A stretch of 64,000 bases of DNA from Stenomitos frigidus ULC18. Its GTDB lineage: Bacteria > Cyanobacteriota > Cyanobacteriia > Leptolyngbyales > Leptolyngbyaceae. Positions 52,201 to 60,890 of the stretch are shown piece by piece (within the stretch, counting starts at the first letter, position 1; each line of letters begins with the position of its first letter). The translations under genes and the position numbers were made by a program. Location: assembly GCF_003003795.1 (NCBI RefSeq), contig NZ_PVWK01000124.1, forward strand, positions 1-64,000, read 5' to 3'. The notes beneath the pieces are model-generated. The model had not been told where the DNA came from, did not search any database, and was given only the letters and a program-made list of their open reading frames with translations.

Positions 52201-55200
52201 CTTCAGGTTGACCGTCACAGTCGCAACACCATTTGCATTTGGTGCCAGCGTGTAGGTTAGTTTGCCTGTGGGGTCGATCGTGGGTGCGGTTGTAAACAGG
52301 CTGGCGTTGTTGTTTGCGGTAATAAAGTTCAGCGTTTGGCTGGCTTCATTGGCTGGCCCAGTCGCAATGCCCGTTGCCCAATTAACCGTCTGTGGTGCAG
52401 CATCCTCATTCACAACAAGGTTGGTGCCAGCTGTAAAGGAGGGCGCATCGTTAACCGGGGTGACATTGACCGCGATCGTTTTCTGGATGCTTAACGCACC
52501 GGACGCGCCGACGGCACCTTGATCATCCACCTTGATCGTGATGGTGTCGGTACCGAAGTAGTCAGCAAGGCCTTGATAGCTAAGGGTTGCCAGTGCTGCA
52601 CGAACGTTGCCGATCGCGCCTGTGAAGCTTAACGAGCCGTCACCATTGGTGGTGTTGTCCGCAAAGGTCAGGCCGCCCGTTGTCCCTAACGTGAGCTTCC
52701 CATTCAGCGTGCCCAGATTCACCTTGACCGGGTTGGTACCCGAATCAACATCAGTCGTGTCAATCAGACCTGCGAGCGACAGCGCCGTATCTTCTAGAAC
52801 CGTTTGAGCACCCGGAACGGTCAAGGTCGGTGCGTCATTGATGGGGTTGACAATCAAGTCGATCGTCTTTGTGTCGGTCTTCGCACCGCCCGCCCCTGTG
52901 CTGCCCTGGTCAGTGACAGCAATACTAATTGTATCGGGACCGTTGAAATTCGACAGTCCTTTATAAACCAGGCTACTGAGCGCATTGTTAACGGCAGTTA
53001 GCTGTCCGGTTAGTGTCACCAGGCTGGTGGCATTGTTATTCACCGTCAAGCTGCCAGGATTGAGGCTGAGCGTACCGCCCGATGCCGACAGAGTGACCAC
53101 CAGCGGATTACCGCCAATATCGGCATCGCTGACACTAACGAGCTTCGTGCCTGTAAAGGCTAGAGGCAGATCTTCATCAATCGCCTGGAAGCCTGGTACG
53201 GTTAGCACTGGGGCATCATTCACTGGCGTCACGTTGATGCTGAAGGTGGTCAGAGCGATCGTGCCTGTCGAGCTATCGGACGCAGTAAAGCTAAAGCTAT
53301 CGGCGGTTGTTTCCGAACCATCGTGGGTATAGGAGAGCCTGCTGCTGGCGATGTCTGCCTGCGTAAAGGTTTGTCCAGCTACAAGGGTGGCCGTACCGAG
53401 CTTCAGCGTACCTTTCGTTGTGCCAGATCCCAAGGTGTAGGTCAGCGGACCCGGTCCATCGTTATCAGTGATGGCAAGAGCCGTGCTGGCGATCGTGCTC
53501 GTCGCGCCTTCTGCCAGTGTCAAGCCCAAGTTATTCGAAAGACCAGGTGCATCGTTAACGGGTGTAACGGCGATATTAAAGACGCTTGGACCAACGGGTG
53601 TTGTGACTACCCCATCCGTCACAGTGAAGGCAAAGCTATCAGACAGTGATTCATTGCCATTGTGCTGATAGACCAGTTGTCCACTATTCAGATTGGCCTG
53701 AGTAAAGCTGGTGACAGGGTTGCCAGCCAGCAGTAACGCACCGTTGGTGGGATCAGTGGTCACGCTGTAAACCAGATTTGTCAGCGGTGGACTGTCGCCA
53801 TCGCTCACTTGCAACACACTACTGTTAATGGTGGTGAGCGCCCCTTCAAGGAGTGTAATGCCACTATTAGAGATTAGAACAGGTGCATCATTAACGGGGG
53901 TTACGGCAATATTGAAGGTTGTTAGAGGCAGTGTACCCGTAGAACCATCAGAGGCGGTGAAGGTAAAGCTATCGGCTGTTGTCTCTGATCCGTCATGGAC
54001 ATACGAGAGGCGATTGCTCGTAATGTCTGTCTGGGTAAAAGTTTGTCCGGCTGCAAGTGTTGCGGTGCCGAGCTTCAGCGTACCTTTTGTCGTGCCAGTA
54101 CCCAAGGTGTAGGTCAACGGACCCGGGCCGTCATTGTCGGTGATGGCAAGGGCAGGGCTGGCGATCGTGCTCGTCGCACCCTCTGCTACTGTCAGACCCA
54201 GGTTATTTGAAAGACCCGGCGCATCGTTAACGGGCGTGACCGCGATACTAAAGACGTTTGGCCCAACGGGCGTTGTCACCACACCATCCGTCACAGTGAA
54301 GGCAAAGCTGTCAGTCAGCGATTCATTACCATTGTGCTGATAGACCAGTTGCCCGCTGTTCAGGTTTGCCTGCGTAAAGCTGATGACAGCATTGCCAGAC
54401 AGCAATAAGGTGCCGTTGGTTGGTCCACTGGTCACGTTGTAAACCAGGCTTGTGAGCGGTGGACTGTCGCCATCGCTGACTTGTAGGACGCTACTGCTAA
54501 TCGTGGTCAGCGCCCCTTCAAGGAGGGTAATGGCACTATTAGAAACCAGAACCGGGACATCATTAACGGGTGTTACCGCAATACTGAAGGTCGTTAGAGG
54601 CACTGTGCCCGTGGAGCCATCAGAGGCGGTGAACGTAAAGCTATCGGCTGTTGTCTCTGACCCATCGTGAGTGTACGAGAGGCGATTGCTTGTAATATCT
54701 GTTTGCGTAAAGGTTTGTCCGGCTGCAAGAGTGGCGGTACCGAGCTTCAGCGTACCTTTCGTTGTGCCAGATCCCAAGGTGTAGGTCAGCGGACCCGGTC
54801 CATCGTTATCAGTGATGGCAAGAGCCGTGCTGGCGATCGTGCTCGTCGCACCTTCCGCTACCGTCAAGCCTGTGTTATTTGAAAGCCCAGGCAAATCATT
54901 CACCGGTAGCACAGAGACGTTGAAGGTTCTCGCCGCGATCGTCGCTGTCCCATCGCTTAGTGTGAATGTAAAGCTGTCAGCAGTTGATTCACTGCCGTCG
55001 TGCACATACTTGAGTTGACCACCTGCCAGATCAGCCTGTGTCAAGCTAGTAACGGTGGTTGCCCCCAATAGCAAGCTGCCGTGGGCGGGTGTCGAGACGG
55101 TATAGGTAATTTGTGCATCTAAATTATCGACATCAGTAGCACTCAGTAGGGTGGTCGTGATACTGCCAGTCGCCCCCTCTGAGAGTGTTAATCCAACATT

Positions 55201-58200
55201 GGAGAGCAGGGTGGGTGCATCATTGATAGGCGTGACACCAATGCTAAAAGTCGTGGTTGGGATGACTGCCCCAAAGGGATCAGAGGCCGTAAAGGTAAAG
55301 CTGTCACTGGTAGTTTCGCTGCCACTATGCTGATACGTCAGGCGACTATTCGGAAGATTGTTAATATCCTGCTGGCTAAAGGTCTGACCTGCTGTCAGCG
55401 CTGTGCCATTTAGCTTCAAGGTACCGTTAACGGGCTTTTGACCCAATGTATAGATGATTTGAGGCGGTGGGTTATCTGGATCAGTGACTTGAAGCAGCGT
55501 GTTGCCAATATTTGCGGTTGCCCCTTCGTTCACCAGTAAGCCTGCGTTCGAACTTAGTACAGGTGGCGAATTAACCGACGAAACAATGATGTTAAAAGTC
55601 GAGTCGGTGGTGACGGTAGTACCATCGGAAACCCGGAAGACGAAGCTATCGCTATTGGTTTTACTACCGTTGTGGTTGTAAAGAATCCGGTTGTTGTTGA
55701 TGTCTGCTTGCGTGAACGTGCCGTTAGCGGTGAGTCCATTGGTGCCCACAAAGAGCGCCCCGTTGATGGGTAACGTACCCACCGTGTAAATAATTTTGTC
55801 TGGAAGCTGTGGCGAGATGGCTGTGCCCGTAAATTCAGCGTCGCTGGTTTGCAGTAGCGCCGAGGTGATGATGGGAGCTGAACCCTCGGTGACAGTTAGC
55901 CCTTTATTGGAAATGAGTACGGGTGCGTCGTTGAAGGGCGTGACGACAATACTGAAAGTTTGTGGCGATAGAGCAACCGTGCCACCGGCTCCGTCGGTCA
56001 CGGTGAAGCTGAAGCTGTCATTGGTGCTTTCAGTGCCGTTATGGCTGTAGCTTAACTTTGTGCCGCTACTCACGTCGGCTTGGGTAAAGGTGCTGCCTGC
56101 CGCGATCGCTGTATTGTTCAACAGCAAGCTACCGCTGGTGGGCAAGCTATTGAGGCTATAGATCAATTGTGCTGCCGTTTGCTCAACATCAGTTGCCAGC
56201 AGATTCAAGCTCGAAAGGCTGGCGGCAGCTCCCTCCCTCAACGTCAGTGCCGTATTAATCGACAACGTCGGTGGATCGTTGACGGGAATTGTGTTGATGG
56301 TAAAGGTTGTGTTGCCAACCGTGCCGCCTACGCCATCAGAAACGTTGAAGACAAAGCTGTCAGTGAGCGTTTCGCCACCGTTCTGGCTGTAGCTGAGCTT
56401 GCCGGCATCAATATCAGCCTGGGTAAAGATGCTGTTTTGGGCGATCGCTGCCCCATTCAAACTTAAAGCGCCTTTAGCAATATTTGGCGGTGTGATAAGC
56501 GTATAGGTCAGTTGAGTCGTTGGGTTGTTCTCATCCGTTACCTGCAAGAGGGTATTGCTAATCGTTGACGCTGATCCTTCACTCACAGTCAGCACGTTAT
56601 TGCTGAGCAGTACCGGTAGGTTATTAGCGTTAATATTCAGCTCATAGGCGCTGTTGCCAGCGGTCGCAGCCACCTGAATGTAATAGGTTCCTGCTACCAG
56701 CCCGTTGACTGTGAACGATTCTGCAGCATTCCCACCATTGGCCGAGCTTGCTACCAGTCCACCAAAGGCATTGTAGAGCTGTAGATCTAAGTTGCCATTC
56801 AGGGCACCACCACCTAAGCCTGTGAGCGCCAAGCTGAGTTGAGTGCTACTGCCAAGAGAGAACTGATAGTAATCATTTAAGTCGATCGTATCACTGACTG
56901 TATCGCGGTAAACGCCGCTACCGTTGATTGGGCCGATCGAAAAGGCGGTAGCTGTGGTGTTGCCAGCCGCATCTGCACGGACAGCAGGGAGTGGTCGATT
57001 AAAGGGCGTTGTCGCTCGCCAATTTGTATCAGCCGTGATCGGCAAATCCGACGATGAGCTAAAGGTTGTGCCTTTGAGAAACCAAACAATATTTTGACCC
57101 GTGGACAGGTTTCGCCAGAGTAGGTCGGAGTTCCCGTCATAGTTTAAGTCAACTGCTCCCTGTACCCGCCAGTTCAGGTCATTAACAGTTGGCAGCACGG
57201 CTACACCAGCTTTGGTTGTACCGTTCATCAACCAGATAAAGTTGTTGTTTGTGGTTGATGAATAGTCACGCCAAAGGATATCAGGATTGCCATCTAGATT
57301 AAAATCGGCGACCGTCTCAATGCGAGCGCTGAGAGATGGGTATGACTCTATATATGCGCTAGAAGCAAGCGTGAGGTTTTTGATAAACCAGACCGCATTT
57401 TGTCCTGTGGCATAGTTGCGCCAAACAAGATCGGTACTACCATCGCTGTTGAAGTCGCCGGCCCCTTGAATCTGCCAATTTGAATCGGGAATGGTAGTCA
57501 AAAACGAAGACGATACAAGTGTCGTCCCATTCATCAACCAGAAGGCATTTTGTCCCGTCGCATAGTTGCGCCAAACAATGTCGGTATTCCCGTCACCATT
57601 AAAGTCTCCGGTTGCCTGAATTTTCCAGTTAAGGTCTCTAATTGGTTGAAGATAGACACCGGAGACAAGCGTAGTGCCATCCATAACCCAGGTAGCGTTC
57701 TCTCCAGTGGCATAGTTGCGCCAGAGGATGTCTGTCTTCGTGTTGCTATTCGCTACAACGTTAAGGTTGTAGTTTGTGCTGGGTGTGGTGGTGAGCGGGT
57801 TTAGCGGATCGGTCGCGGGTCCTGGGGAGACACGAATGTAGTAAGTACCTGGGTCGAGAATATTATTGATCGACTCTGCCAACGTCCCAGTATTGCTCGA
57901 ACTCAGCGAGGAGCCGTCTGTGCCTGTAGCGATCGCTCCGGCACTGGTGAGTATCTGAACGTCCGCGTTTGCACTCAAACCTGTGAGCGATAACGTGAAA
58001 CTGCTGGCACGGGTGAGCTTAAAGCTGTAGTAGTCGTTAGCGTCGAGAGTGCCAGCGTTGACACCGATGAATTCGGTCAACGTCTGTATACTCGCGATCG
58101 GGAAGATTGGCTTAGCGGTCGCTAAAGTGTTACCGATAGAATCTACGGGCATCGCTGTCACACCTACAATGGCTTTGCTATAGTGCCCGTCCCTCATCAT
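49258..58200 (-). CDS. Giant cadherin-like repeat protein (2980 aa), probable secreted adhesin
   Basis: In order: a PPC (pre-peptidase C-terminal) domain (about 20-135), five FG-GAP/VCBS-like repeats of the type DFNGDGNTDIVWRNYATGQN (about 150-400), a second PPC domain (about 410-540), and about 21 cadherin-like (CSPG/NG2-type) units joined by PVNDAP linkers (to about 2980). No signal peptide is seen, and the end YLGNGSGETFQFTVSDGGVG is beta-rich, fitting type I or similar secretion. Such proteins are calcium-binding adhesins or surface layers. The start is uncertain (a second ATG lies 16 codons in). The central block is nearly identical repeats. Confidence 0.8.
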   Translation of the reverse strand: MMRDGHYSKAIVGVTAMPVDSIGNTLATAKPIFPIASIQTLTEFIGVNAGTLDANDYYSFKLTRASSFTLSLTGLSANADVQILTSAGAIATGTDGSSLSSSNTGTLAESINNILDPGTYYIRVSPGPATDPLNPLTTTPSTNYNLNVVANSNTKTDILWRNYATGENATWVMDGTTLVSGVYLQPIRDLNWKIQATGDFNGDGNTDIVWRNYATGQNAFWLMNGTTLVSSSFLTTIPDSNWQIQGAGDFNSDGSTDLVWRNYATGQNAVWFIKNLTLASSAYIESYPSLSARIETVADFNLDGNPDILWRDYSSTTNNNFIWLMNGTTKAGVAVLPTVNDLNWRVQGAVDLNYDGNSDLLWRNLSTGQNIVWFLKGTTFSSSSDLPITADTNWRATTPFNRPLPAVRADAAGNTTATAFSIGPINGSGVYRDTVSDTIDLNDYYQFSLGSSTQLSLALTGLGGGALNGNLDLQLYNAFGGLVASSANGGNAAESFTVNGLVAGTYYIQVAATAGNSAYELNINANNLPVLLSNNVLTVSEGSASTISNTLLQVTDENNPTTQLTYTLITPPNIAKGALSLNGAAIAQNSIFTQADIDAGKLSYSQNGGETLTDSFVFNVSDGVGGTVGNTTFTINTIPVNDPPTLSINTALTLREGAAASLSSLNLLATDVEQTAAQLIYSLNSLPTSGSLLLNNTAIAAGSTFTQADVSSGTKLSYSHNGTESTNDSFSFTVTDGAGGTVALSPQTFSIVVTPFNDAPVLISNKGLTVTEGSAPIITSALLQTSDAEFTGTAISPQLPDKIIYTVGTLPINGALFVGTNGLTANGTFTQADINNNRILYNHNGSKTNSDSFVFRVSDGTTVTTDSTFNIIVSSVNSPPVLSSNAGLLVNEGATANIGNTLLQVTDPDNPPPQIIYTLGQKPVNGTLKLNGTALTAGQTFSQQDINNLPNSRLTYQHSGSETTSDSFTFTASDPFGAVIPTTTFSIGVTPINDAPTLLSNVGLTLSEGATGSITTTLLSATDVDNLDAQITYTVSTPAHGSLLLGATTVTSLTQADLAGGQLKYVHDGSESTADSFTFTLSDGTATIAARTFNVSVLPVNDLPGLSNNTGLTVAEGATSTIASTALAITDNDGPGPLTYTLGSGTTKGTLKLGTATLAAGQTFTQTDITSNRLSYTHDGSETTADSFTFTASDGSTGTVPLTTFSIAVTPVNDVPVLVSNSAITLLEGALTTISSSVLQVSDGDSPPLTSLVYNVTSGPTNGTLLLSGNAVISFTQANLNSGQLVYQHNGNESLTDSFAFTVTDGVVTTPVGPNVFSIAVTPVNDAPGLSNNLGLTVAEGATSTIASPALAITDNDGPGPLTYTLGTGTTKGTLKLGTATLAAGQTFTQTDITSNRLSYVHDGSETTADSFTFTASDGSTGTLPLTTFNIAVTPVNDAPVLISNSGITLLEGALTTINSSVLQVSDGDSPPLTNLVYSVTTDPTNGALLLAGNPVTSFTQANLNSGQLVYQHNGNESLSDSFAFTVTDGVVTTPVGPSVFNIAVTPVNDAPGLSNNLGLTLAEGATSTIASTALAITDNDGPGPLTYTLGSGTTKGTLKLGTATLVAGQTFTQADIASSRLSYTHDGSETTADSFSFTASDSSTGTIALTTFSINVTPVNDAPVLTVPGFQAIDEDLPLAFTGTKLVSVSDADIGGNPLVVTLSASGGTLSLNPGSLTVNNNATSLVTLTGQLTAVNNALSSLVYKGLSNFNGPDTISIAVTDQGSTGAGGAKTDTKTIDLIVNPINDAPTLTVPGAQTVLEDTALSLAGLIDTTDVDSGTNPVKVNLGTLNGKLTLGTTGGLTFADNTTNGDGSLSFTGAIGNVRAALATLSYQGLADYFGTDTITIKVDDQGAVGASGALSIQKTIAVNVTPVNDAPSFTAGTNLVVNEDAAPQTVNWATGIATGPANEASQTLNFITANNNASLFTTAPTIDPTGKLTYTLAPNANGVATVTVNLKDNGGTANSGNDTSPASTFTITANPVNDTPSFTKGANQTITEDAGAQTVAGWATAITAGPADEAAQTLSVLVNTDNPSLFSVAPTIDPTTGTLTYTAAPNVNGTAIVTVQLKDNGGTALGGVDSSALQTFTINVTAVNDAPVFTLPSPPTVSEDTTLPITGLSLADIDAGSSSLVVTLAVSNGTLKLGNTAGLTITAGADNTSSVAFRGNLSDINAALSGLSYRGNPNFNGADTLTLTANDQGATGSGAIGLDSKALAITVTAVNDAPVITVPGSQTVDEDTNLLLSGINVTDADSNPNPITVTLSATNGTLTLDPLVAGSATLTITDTLNNINTAIANLTYKGNLNYNGADTITIQANDQGNTGFGGSLFDIKTISVNVNAVNDAPTLTVPGAQTVSEDTNLVFNAGKAIILNDVDSGPNPIQVNFAVSNGTLTLGAVGSGGALTGNGTGTVNYIGTLAALTPVLNTLTYRGKQDYSGADTLNITVNDQGNTGSGSPGIVTGSVALTVSAVNDSPVLVTNRTLTLSEGTSSVITNSQLRTTDVDNTPDLLVYTLFSAPNPLTSGSLRLSNGGGTTATLAAGGTFTQADVNSGYLSYLQNGSETTSDSFTFKVFDNTPGSITIPGSGNATFNIVINPVNDAPAIVNNAKLNLSEGATSTISNTLLSVSDADNTTVQLKYTLSSAPNNGNLRLNGAALSLSQTFTQDDINSNRISYRHNGSETTSDSFIFTVNDGAGGTTGSKTFNIGIANVNDAPTIVASGPATVNEGATLNITNTLLKTSDADNLTSELRYTLPTVPIYGTLFLNGVALAANAIVTQQQIDQGGLTYVHNGSEPSGNDVFVFQVSDGTTTISSRVFNININPVNDAPVLASNTGLLLAGNTPSLTVIGSDLLQVTDVDNTTAQLTYTLTSVPNPTVGALRLNGRQISAGQSFTQADIDSGNVSFDYLGNGSGETFQFTVSDGGVGGTLSNAFFYINFSYS
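53215..54890. repeat. Near-identical 665-bp repeat block inside the giant gene
   Basis: The order is A-B-A-B-A on the minus strand. A units start GLSNN(T/L)GLT(V/L)AEG and B units start (V/I)SNS(A/G)ITLLEGAL. Copies are close to identical at the DNA level over whole units, giving a period of about 665 bp. The similarity to one another is far greater than to other units in the protein, which implies recent tandem duplication or ongoing recombination. Confidence 0.85.
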
Positions 58201-58670
58201 TAGCTAACAAAGCAACGATGATTCTTGTATATCTTTACAAAAAGTCTGTTTTATGCGTCGCAAAAAGATGGGGGATTTACGTAGAACCTGAAGCATCTGG
58301 AACGCGTCATTACATTCTTTAAGTCCCCACTAGATCAATCCCCCTTCGGCGCAGAAAAGCAAACAAGTTCGCTCGCTTCAGACAACGATCGTCAGCGCTG
58401 CAACTCAACTCGGCCACAATCACCGGATGCCATGCTTGCTTAACCCGTGTTGTATTAATCCATCAATGATGGCGGCTGTAGTATGACGATCGTGGATTGA
58501 GTGACACACATTGTCAGCTATTCTGCAAAGGCATTTTCGATCACGGCGTGGGAGATGTTTTATGTGCGATCGGATCTTTACAACGGCTTCTGCTTTCACG
58601 GTGTAAACTTTCTCACGTCATGCCGAGAGTGACATTGTCCATAGATTCAATCTAATGTGCCCTATAAGAA

Positions 58671-58698
58671 GCATTGATTAGAAATGATGCACTAATGC
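58671..58698. promoter_or_regulatory. Possible LysR-type (NdhR/CcmR) operator
   Basis: GCATT (58671-58675) and AATGC (58694-58698) flank TGATTAGAAATGA, which fits the loose TNA-N7-TNA pattern of LysR regulators. In cyanobacteria the ndhF3 operon is repressed by NdhR/CcmR under high CO2. The match is weak. Confidence 0.25.
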
Positions 58699-58736
58699 CA
58701 TATTATTTGAATTAGAGCAGACAAAGTTTGCTTCTA

Positions 58737-58774
58737 GAGCGTTCAGTTGATTTAACCAACTGTAGCGAACGCTC
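58737..58774 (+). repeat. Bulged hairpin in the ndhF3 leader region
   Basis: GAGCGTTC (58737-58744) pairs with GAACGCTC (58767-58774), and AGTTG pairs with CAACT inside, with a GTAGC bulge on the 3' side and loop ATTTAAC. The arms share GAGCGTTC with the palindrome at 14799-14834. Confidence 0.6.
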
Positions 58775-58913
58775 CTGTTCAGTTGTGTTCCAGACATGTC
58801 GTTCATTGTCCATAGAGATATTACCTGTAAGATTTCTATGGATGGAAGCTACAGCTTTGAAACACTAGCCTTATTCCGTAGCTGAGCCTTTTTAAAAAAC
58901 TTGGGGTCGTTTT

Positions 58914-60746
58914 ATGGACCAATTCCTCCTCCAGAGCATCTGGTTAGTGCCCTGTTATGCCTTAGCTGGTGCTGTGCTTTCTGTCCTTTGGTTCCCGTCG
59001 GTCACTCGTCTGACAGGACCGCGCCCTTCGGGTTACGTCAATATCTTGACAACGTTTTTAGCGTTTTTGCACGGACTGCTTGCTTTACCAGCCGTGTGGA
59101 ATCAGCCAGCACAACAGTTTTTCTTTCCCTGGTTAAACGTTGCCAATCTCGATCTGACACTCCCCTTTGAGGCGTCTGCACTCACGGTGGGTGCAACGAT
59201 CTTAATCACAGGCTTAAATCTATTGGCTCAGGTCTATGCCGTTGGCTACTTGGAGATGGATTGGGGCTGGGCGCGTTTTTTCGCTCTCCTGGCGCTGTTT
59301 GAAGCGGGTATGTGTGCACTGGTTCTTTGCAACTCGCTGTTCTTTAGCTACATGATCCTAGAGGTTTTAACGCTGGGAACCTACTTGTTGGTGGGACTGT
59401 GGTTCAACCAATCATTGGTGGTAACCGGTGCCCGTGATGCCTTTCTCACTAAGCGCGTAGGCGATTTGTTTCTATTGATGGGAGTGGTTGCACTGCTACC
59501 GTTGGCAGGCACCTGGAACTTTACGGAACTAGCAGAGTGGGCGCAGACGGCAGATGTGAATCCAACCGTGATTACGCTGGTTGGTCTGGCGCTCATTGCA
59601 GGACCGATGGGTAAATGTGCTCAGTTTCCGCTGCATCTGTGGCTGGATGAAGCCATGGAAGGACCGTTGCCCAGCACAATTTTGCGGAACTCAGTGGTGG
59701 TTGCAACAGGAGCCTGGGTGCTGATTAAGCTAGAACCTGTTTTGGCGCTGTCACCCGTTGTCATGGCGGCGCTGGTATGGATTGGTGGGATTACAGCAGT
59801 GGGTGGTTCATTGATTGCGATCGCTCAGATTGATCTCAAGCGCACTCTGTCCTATTTGGTGAGTGCCTACATGGGCTTAGTCTTTATTGCAGTTGGCGCT
59901 GGACAAAGCGAGGCGGCGTTGCTGCTGGTGTTGACGCATGCGGTGGCGATCGCCCTGCTCGTGATGAGCGTTGGCTCAATCATCTGGAACAGCATTACCC
60001 AGGACATTACTCAGCTAGGAGGGCTTTGGTCACGTCGTCCTGTTTCGGGATTAGCGTTTTTGGTGGGTACGGCTGGCTTGATTGCCTTACCGCCTTTCGG
60101 TAGCTTTTGGGCGTTGCTAAAGTTGGCAGATGGGCTGTGGACTACGCAACCGTGGCTAGTTGGCTTGGTCCTGCTGGTCAACGGGCTCACGGCGTTCAGC
60201 CTTGTACGAGTGTTTAGCCGTATCTTTGGCGGACAGCCTCACCCAATGGCACAGCGATCGCCTGAAATTCACTGGTTGATGGCGCTCCCAATGGCGATTT
60301 TACTAGGCGTTGTGCTGCATGTGCCGATCGTGCTGCAAGCCTTCTCACTACTACCAGCATGGGCAGATTTGAACAAGGACGTGGCGCTGTTGCTGCTTTG
60401 GTCGAGCATTTTTGGTTGCAGTCTGAGTGCGGTTGTCTATTTGGGGAGTGCCATTCCAAAGCCCGTGCAGTTTCCCTGGAAGCCGTTGCAAGATTTGCTT
60501 TCCTATGACTTCTACACCGCTCAGATTTACCGGATGAGCATTGTGGTGGGTGTCGATCTCATCTCTCGGATCACTTCTTGGATCGATCGGTATCTGGTTG
60601 ATGGCTTCGTCAACCTGGTGGGAGTGGCCACACTCTTTGGCGGTCAAGGTTTGAAGTACAGCACATCGGGTCAGACTCAGTCCTACGCCTTGACGATCCT
60701 GGTTGGTGCCGTTCTGGTCGGCTGTCTCGTCATGTGGTCGTCGTAA
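58914..60746 (+). CDS. ndhF3: NAD(P)H-quinone oxidoreductase subunit F3 (CO2-uptake NDH-1MS)
   Basis: The NuoL-like antiporter subunit (610 aa, about 15 helices) begins MDQFLLQSIWLVPCYALAGA. Core motifs are FAIGP-type LALIAGPMGKCAQFPLHLWL, DEAMEGPLPSTILRNSVVVA and LIAIAQIDLKRTLSYLVSAYMG. Its length is that of NdhF3/F4 rather than the longer NdhF1, and the gene order ndhF3-ndhD3-cupA-cupS identifies the high-affinity, low-CO2-induced NDH-1MS (NDH-1_3) complex on the thylakoid membrane. It pumps protons and supports CO2 hydration by CupA. Regulated by NdhR in studied species; here only a weak site is seen. Confidence 0.93.
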   Translation: MDQFLLQSIWLVPCYALAGAVLSVLWFPSVTRLTGPRPSGYVNILTTFLAFLHGLLALPAVWNQPAQQFFFPWLNVANLDLTLPFEASALTVGATILITGLNLLAQVYAVGYLEMDWGWARFFALLALFEAGMCALVLCNSLFFSYMILEVLTLGTYLLVGLWFNQSLVVTGARDAFLTKRVGDLFLLMGVVALLPLAGTWNFTELAEWAQTADVNPTVITLVGLALIAGPMGKCAQFPLHLWLDEAMEGPLPSTILRNSVVVATGAWVLIKLEPVLALSPVVMAALVWIGGITAVGGSLIAIAQIDLKRTLSYLVSAYMGLVFIAVGAGQSEAALLLVLTHAVAIALLVMSVGSIIWNSITQDITQLGGLWSRRPVSGLAFLVGTAGLIALPPFGSFWALLKLADGLWTTQPWLVGLVLLVNGLTAFSLVRVFSRIFGGQPHPMAQRSPEIHWLMALPMAILLGVVLHVPIVLQAFSLLPAWADLNKDVALLLLWSSIFGCSLSAVVYLGSAIPKPVQFPWKPLQDLLSYDFYTAQIYRMSIVVGVDLISRITSWIDRYLVDGFVNLVGVATLFGGQGLKYSTSGQTQSYALTILVGAVLVGCLVMWSS

Positions 60747-60890
60747 GTAGGCAAACCCTTCATCGCCAGCTTCAGGGTCCCGATCGCTGATGGAGTCGAT
60801 GCATCCTTAATCTCTGTCGCGCCATTTTTGCTCATTGCCTTGTCCTTGACGGTTCATTCACCTGTTCGTCCTTTCATCCTGCACCCTCCT

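Larger units (their letters stand above)
58201..58913. other. Intergenic region upstream of the CO2-uptake operon, 713 bp
   Basis: Separates the giant gene (minus) from ndhF3 (plus). It contains the leader hairpin at 58737-58774 and an imperfect inverted repeat around 58671-58698, with an AT-rich -10-like TATTAT near 58701. The rest shows nothing clear. Confidence 0.5.

Noticed and set aside
49411..56466. Many plus-strand open frames across the giant gene
   Set aside because: They recur at the repeat period and are antisense shadows of the cadherin-like units; none has a domain or a ribosome site.
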